Shown: positions 59,092-64,000 of the stretch, one piece after another | Position numbering within the stretch: the first letter of the stretch is position 1 | Layout of the letters: each line of letters begins with the position of its first letter | Assembly: GCA_964023275.1 (NCBI GenBank) | Contig: OZ029916.1 | Coordinates: 10,904,607-10,968,606, forward strand | Length of the DNA stretch: 64,000 bases | Reading direction: 5' to 3' | DNA from: Norana najaformis | Lineage: Eukaryota; Annelida; Clitellata; Crassiclitellata; Hormogastridae | Made by a program: the position numbers and the translations under genes | The notes under the pieces: generated by a model | The model's input: the letters and a program-made list of their open reading frames with translations, nothing else | Databases searched by the model: none | Told to the model about the DNA's origin: nothing

Positions 59092-61171
59092 CCTCAGGGC
59101 GGACGAGTCCACTGGCGGCGCACGAGACTTCGACAATAAACGTCCAAACACCGTCCAAAACACCGATAAGCGACGGCGACATAGATAAATTACTCCAAGA
59201 TTGCATACTAAGTCACACTAGAAGTCCAAACGAACGAAAATTATCGAACAAAATCTGCATGAGACCAACTAATTGATAAAAACCGACACGCGAGAGAAAC
59301 ATGCGGCCATCTTGGCCACTGTGATCTCGCATGTAGACCATCCATCTACAACTTCCGCCAAATGGCAGTCAGCCAATTCTGCGTAAAAGGTTATTAATGG
59401 CTTTATTTTAATATCGCCTGCATAATTATCTAAATATATCATTTAGCAATTGGCTAAAAATGTAAACGACTCATTAGGCTTTTCCCTGAAGCCAACGAAT
59501 ATTCAACTGGATTAAATAAATATGTTACTTTACTAATTATTGTTATTGGATCAAATATATATTCCATCGGAATGAGTACATTTTCCAGCCCACTAAATAA
59601 GCAATAATTACAACCTTATGTACAGCTAGACTAAATTTTCAACCGAACTGAATTAATATTTCCATGGACTAAAAATAAACTAAAAATTCAACTGGACTAA
59701 AACAAACAATTTTACAAGAATACCGTAATATTTCAAGGGACGAGATATGCAAACAAAGCAAACAATTCTTCTGATTTAATACACATGAAAATCCCAAGGG
59801 ACAACAAATTCCTACTAAACTAAGACGTACTTTAAAAATATTTTTGAAAACTTCCCATCAAATTAATTATATTATTTATTGGGCAAAATATGCGAGGAAT
59901 CTCTATAAGGTAATGATATAATGAATTCATATCAACGAGAATATTGTAAAGAAACCAACTTAATATTCGGCTTGATTCTTTATATGTTCTTAGAATGCGC
60001 TGTGTAAGCTAAGAGTGCAGTTAGATTACGTTGTAAACACGAAGAAGAAGAGATTCTTACATGTAGTAGTTCTATGGTGCAGAGTATCCAATGTGCCATC
60101 GTCCGCCCTTTCCAATCACGCGTCGCAACGACGAACGAAGGAACAATGAAGTGACGCCTGTCTAGTCCGGTGCGCCTGAGGATGAGGATGAGGACGAGGA
60201 TGAGGAGCTTGCTCGTTGCAGTTGCTGTTGCTATATACATGTATAAGTGTATGTATGTAAAGCAGGGCGTAGATCAGTGGATGGCAAGGATGCATGTGCC
60301 CCAAAATTTAGCCAAGAGACATCAATGGTTTTCTCTAATATGTTTGCATTTTTTTATGCGTCAAGGCCAGTACTTTCATTAGCCACTTACATGTGTACCT
60401 GCCTGTCAAGGGTAGTGACTTGGCGCCGCTGATATGTAGAGACGTCGGGCAAGGTAATACTTCGTTGGATACTAGTCCATGGAGTATCCTCCAGTGTCTC
60501 GGGGTCGGAGAACGCACGTTGAAAGGTTAGAAAAGGTGTAATATTGTTAGACTGCTGTAAATATGTTTACCCTTTGACCAAACGATCAGTGACACGTTTC
60601 TGAGGACTTTCTACTAAGTCTACATTTTCCACTCTTTACCTTATTCTCTAACGGCTCGCTGTTTCTACTGTGAACGATGCGTCGAAAAGCTATTCTCTTC
60701 TGGGTTGGCTGCAGGGAACCCAGAGTTCCAAGTTCCTAGACTTACGTTTCTAACAAAGCTTCAGATATTGGCAAGCACTTGTCGAGTTGCTAAGGGCTGC
60801 CCAAACACCCTCCCCCAAATACACCTCCGTAATTTCTCGTTGCTTTACATACATCCATACACGCACGCTTATTGTATACATGCCTTCATACAAGCATACA
60901 GTATATACATACATACACACATAACATGCATGCATATATACATCTATGCATCTAAGCATACACAAGCATCCGAATCTGAATGGCTATTTATTGATCCCAA
61001 GTCAAGAGCGATACATGTTACAAGAGCTGTGCAGCTGAACAGGATGCAAAGGGCATCCTCCACCCAGCAGGAACAAAAGTCCCGCTTAATTAGGGCCGCC
61101 TATTAACACAGTAGCGGTACGGTGGCTATTAACAGCGGTATGACGAATACACATTAAAACCATAAACTAAG
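59092..61171. other. No gene seen
   Basis: AT-rich DNA at 59380-59990 and an (ATAC)-rich stretch at about 60845-60965. Nothing recognised. Confidence 0.4.
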
Positions 61172-61530
61172 TACCCCCTCAAAGACCGACTCACACCTCA
61201 ACGTGGTGAGGGGGTGAACAACTGAGTAGGAGAATGCCTGCTGAGGCTATGCCAACAGTGGTGAAAGTCTTGACTGAAGTACCACCTCGGGCGCTTCGCG
61301 AGTTGGACAGGCTCAGCAGGAACTCTGAAAGATTGGCCAACGTGAGCGGCAGGTCTCGGGCAGCAGCGAGACTTCAGTAGATTAGACGGAAGATCCTGTT
61401 ACAAGGGACAACGGCGAGTCTACAGAGACAGGAGGGCACTTCCGGTACACCTGGAGCAGGGCTTCCTTACTGCGAGATGGAAAGACTAGGGGGCCTACCA
61501 TCTTATCATCCCCAAACAGCATCATGAAAA
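61172..61530 (+). mobile_element. 5' leader of the RTE-type LINE
   Basis: Non-coding leader ahead of the first ATG. A 9-bp perfect inverted repeat (accccctca at 61173-61181, tgagggggt at 61207-61215) encloses a 25-bp loop containing cacacctcaacgtgg. The true 5' end of the element is not defined. Confidence 0.55.
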
Positions 61531-64000
61531 ATGGAATCCAAACTTAATCCATACCGGCTCGGACGACGCCCGGGTTCACAAGGTCCGCGTCCCCTGTTGA
61601 GCAACCAGGACAGGGTCGGAAAGTCGGCTACTGGAAGAAGAGGAGGAGGTAATACAGGGACGGAGGAGATTGAAGAGAGAGGGAAGTCGGACGATGACAT
61701 TTTTCAACTCAGGAAGAGGATGAGAGTAGGCACTTGGAACGTGCGAAGTATGATACAGCTGGGAAAAACCCAGGTTCTTGGTAAGGAGATGGAGAGAATG
61801 AGGTTGGAGGTATGTGGCTTGGCAGAGGTACGTTGGGGAGGCAGGGGACACTTCATAACGTCAGAGGGACATATGATTGTATATTCAGGAGAAGAGACTC
61901 AGGGACATGGAGGAGTAGGAGTTTGGATACAGAAAAACAGGATTAAGGCCCTAATTGGATATGAAACAATAAGCAGCAGAATTTTGGTGGTAAGATTAAA
62001 AGCAAAGCCAAGATGCATAAGCATGATACAGGTCTATGCGCCAACAACAGATGGAGAGGAAGATGAAGTTGAGGAGTTCTACCAGATGCTGGCAAAAGCG
62101 TTAAAAAAACATTCCGAAAAGAGACATTACAATGGTAATGGGAGATTTCAATGCTAAAGTGGGAAAAAGTAGAATAGAACCAGTGACGGGTGGAGAAGGA
62201 TTGGGGGAGATAAATGGGAGAGGGGAGAGGCTAATAGATTTTTGTATGGAACAGGAGTTGGGTCTGGCCAATACATGGTTTAAACAACATCCAAGGAGAT
62301 TAAGTACTTGGACATCTCCGGACGGAAGAACAAAAAACCAGATTGATTACATAGGTATCGATCGGAAGTGGAAGACGTGTATCAACAAATGCAAGACATA
62401 CCCAGGTGCGGACTGCAATTCAGATCACAATTTGCTGGTGGCAACATTGAAGATCAGATTAGGAAGGAAAAAGCAGGAAGAGGTGATAAAAAGACTGAAT
62501 GTAGAGGATCTGGCTGGAAACAAGGGAATCACCTATGAGATAGAAGTAGCAAACAGATTCGAAGCTTTGAACACGGTAATAGAGGAAAGGTCACCCAACG
62601 AATTGTGGAAGGAAACAAAAGACATACTTTTCACTGCGGCCGAAGAAATAGTCGGTTACAGGAGGAGAGACAAAGGGAAGCCATGGATTACCAAAGAAAC
62701 TGTTGAACTCATCAACAAGAAGCGTGAAGCCAAGCAAAAGGACAGAGAAGAGTATAAAGAACTGAAGGCGGAGGTACAGAGACATCTAAGAAACGACAAA
62801 CAGAAACAACTGGAGGAGGTGTGTGAAAAGGCGGAAATAGAGAACAAGAAGGGGAACAGTAGATATCTGTATAGAACAGTCAGGTCAATTACAAACAAAT
62901 TCCAGCCAAAAATACACTGCATACAGGCAGAAAATGGAGAATACATCACGGACACTGAAGGCATTGCTGAACGTTGGAGGCAGTATTGCGAAGAACTGTA
63001 CGATGGCAAAGAGGTGAAGGAGGACACGAATGAATACGAGAGAGAGCCACCCCCTTTAAGATCAGAAGTGGCAAGAGCGATAAAACAGTGTGCGAACGGG
63101 AAATCAGCGGGGCCGGATGGAATACCTGCGGAACTGTTTAAATACGGAGGAGAAGCTACAGTAGACAGATTTCATCTTATATGCACAGCACTATGGGAAG
63201 ATGGAGAATGGCCAGAGGATTGGGCGGATTCAATTTTTGTACCCATACCAAAGAAAGGAGATGCCAGGCAATGTACAAACTATAGAACAGTGGCCTTGGT
63301 CGCACACGCAAGTAAGATTATGCTGAGGATCATTTTGGAAAGAATAAGGAATCAGACGGAAGCAGAAGTGGCGGAAGAACAGGCGGGTTTTCGGAAGGCT
63401 AGAGGGACAAGAGACCAGATAACAAACCTGAGAATTATTATGCAAAAGGCAAATGAACATCAACAACCTCTTTTCATGTGCTTTGTAGACTTCAAAAAAG
63501 CTTTTGATTCAATAGCACATGAAACATTATGGACAACAATGATAGAAATGGGATTTCCTGGACACATAATAAAGTTGTTATCCAAGCTGTACAAGAAACA
63601 AAACGCAAAGATCAAAGTGGCAGGAACACTATCTGGAGAGTTCAGAGTCAGGAGAGGGGTGAGACAAGGATGCGTGTTGTCTCCAAGTTTATTTAACATT
63701 CTGGCGGAGAGGGTAATGAGAGAGGCTTTGGAGGGTTTTGACGGAGGAGTGCAGATAGGGGGAAGGCGGTTGACAAACTTAAGATACGCAGACGACATAG
63801 TACTAATAACAGAATCTGAGAAGGAATTACAAACACTGGTTGAAAGATTAGACAGAGCAGGAAGGAAATATGGAATGCGGATTAACACGGATAAAACAAA
63901 GGTCATGACAACAGCAGAAACCAGGTGTCAGATCAGCATAGGTCAGGAAACAGTGGAGCAGGTGAATACTTTCATGTACTTGGGCTCGAGGATCGACAGG
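61531..64000 (+). CDS. RTE-type LINE polyprotein (endonuclease and RT), one frameshift, 3' end off-window
   Basis: Frame 1 from ATG 61531 encodes an APE-like endonuclease of the craniofacial-development-protein-2-like type. It has MRVGTWNVRSMIQLGKT, then VCGLAEVRWGGRG, then IQVYAPTTDGEED. The reading switches to frame 2 at an A7 run (62103-62109), where one A fewer restores ALKNIPKRDITMVMGDFNAK. Frame 2 then stays open to the window end. It contains the endonuclease end NQIDYIGI...CNSDHNLLV, RT start CANGKSAGPDGIPAELFKYG, and AGFRKARGTRDQI. RT motif A is FVDFKKAFDSIAHETLW, motif B is RRGVRQGCVLSPSLFNILAE, and motif C is LRYADDIVL. INTDKTKVM follows. All catalytic motifs look intact, so this is the youngest LINE in the window. 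The C terminus lies beyond 64000. Confidence 0.9.

Noticed and set aside
61172..61260. An HDV-like self-cleaving ribozyme at the RTE 5' end
   Set aside because: Only one 9-bp stem is clear. I could not assign the P1/P2/P1.1 pseudoknot or the catalytic C, so it is reported only as a hairpin.

Overview
The window is metazoan nuclear DNA. Its coding segments are short exons bounded by GT/AG splice sites with matching codon phases. The intervening DNA is rich in microsatellites, minisatellites, tRNA-derived SINEs and decayed LINEs. The gene content (an alpha-type nicotinic-like receptor, an RGK-type small GTPase and a peptide-type class A GPCR) points to a bilaterian animal. A lophotrochozoan such as a mollusc, annelid or flatworm is my guess, but the sequence alone does not settle the phylum. 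There are no operons, CRISPR arrays, rRNA genes or intact tRNA genes.

Layout. (1) 1.1-7.3 kb, plus strand: four phase-compatible exons of a divergent Rad/Gem/Rem-like GTPase. L2-like LINE fossils and a minisatellite lie in its introns. (2) 9.1-22.4 kb, minus strand: four exons of a divergent Cys-loop receptor with the classical nicotinic exon pattern. The expected exon of about 45 bp and the signal-peptide exon were not found. Its introns hold CR1-, L2- and RTE-like relics and a 223-bp (TA)n tract. (3) 22.5-33 kb: mostly repeats, plus three unidentified minus-strand exon candidates at 25.5, 29.1 and 32.7 kb. (4) 33.6-38.6 kb: a full-length SINE, a 0.4-kb GAA-rich tract, an L2 end, a second SINE, a possible P-element/THAP9-like relic and a nested 12-bp/100-bp tandem array. 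(5) 39.8-44.8 kb, minus strand: a two-exon, 406-residue peptide-type GPCR. (6) 47.9-52.5 kb: a SINE abutting a frameshifted LINE that carries a reverse transcriptase and a restriction-like endonuclease, a second truncated relative of that LINE, and a broken Gypsy-type gag. (7) 54.4-56.5 kb: a 19-copy 40/42-bp tandem array and two copies of a second SINE family. (8) 61.2-64.0 kb: a near-intact RTE-type LINE with one A-run frameshift, cut by the window end.

The three recognisable genes would all act in neuronal or excitable-cell signalling if expressed: a ligand-gated channel, a GTPase family that regulates voltage-gated calcium channels, and a neuropeptide-type receptor. Each departs from family consensus at positions usually considered functional: the pore lining and M1-M2 loop, the P-loop, and the E/DRY motif with the TM3 cysteine. 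Their proximity is not evidence of co-regulation.
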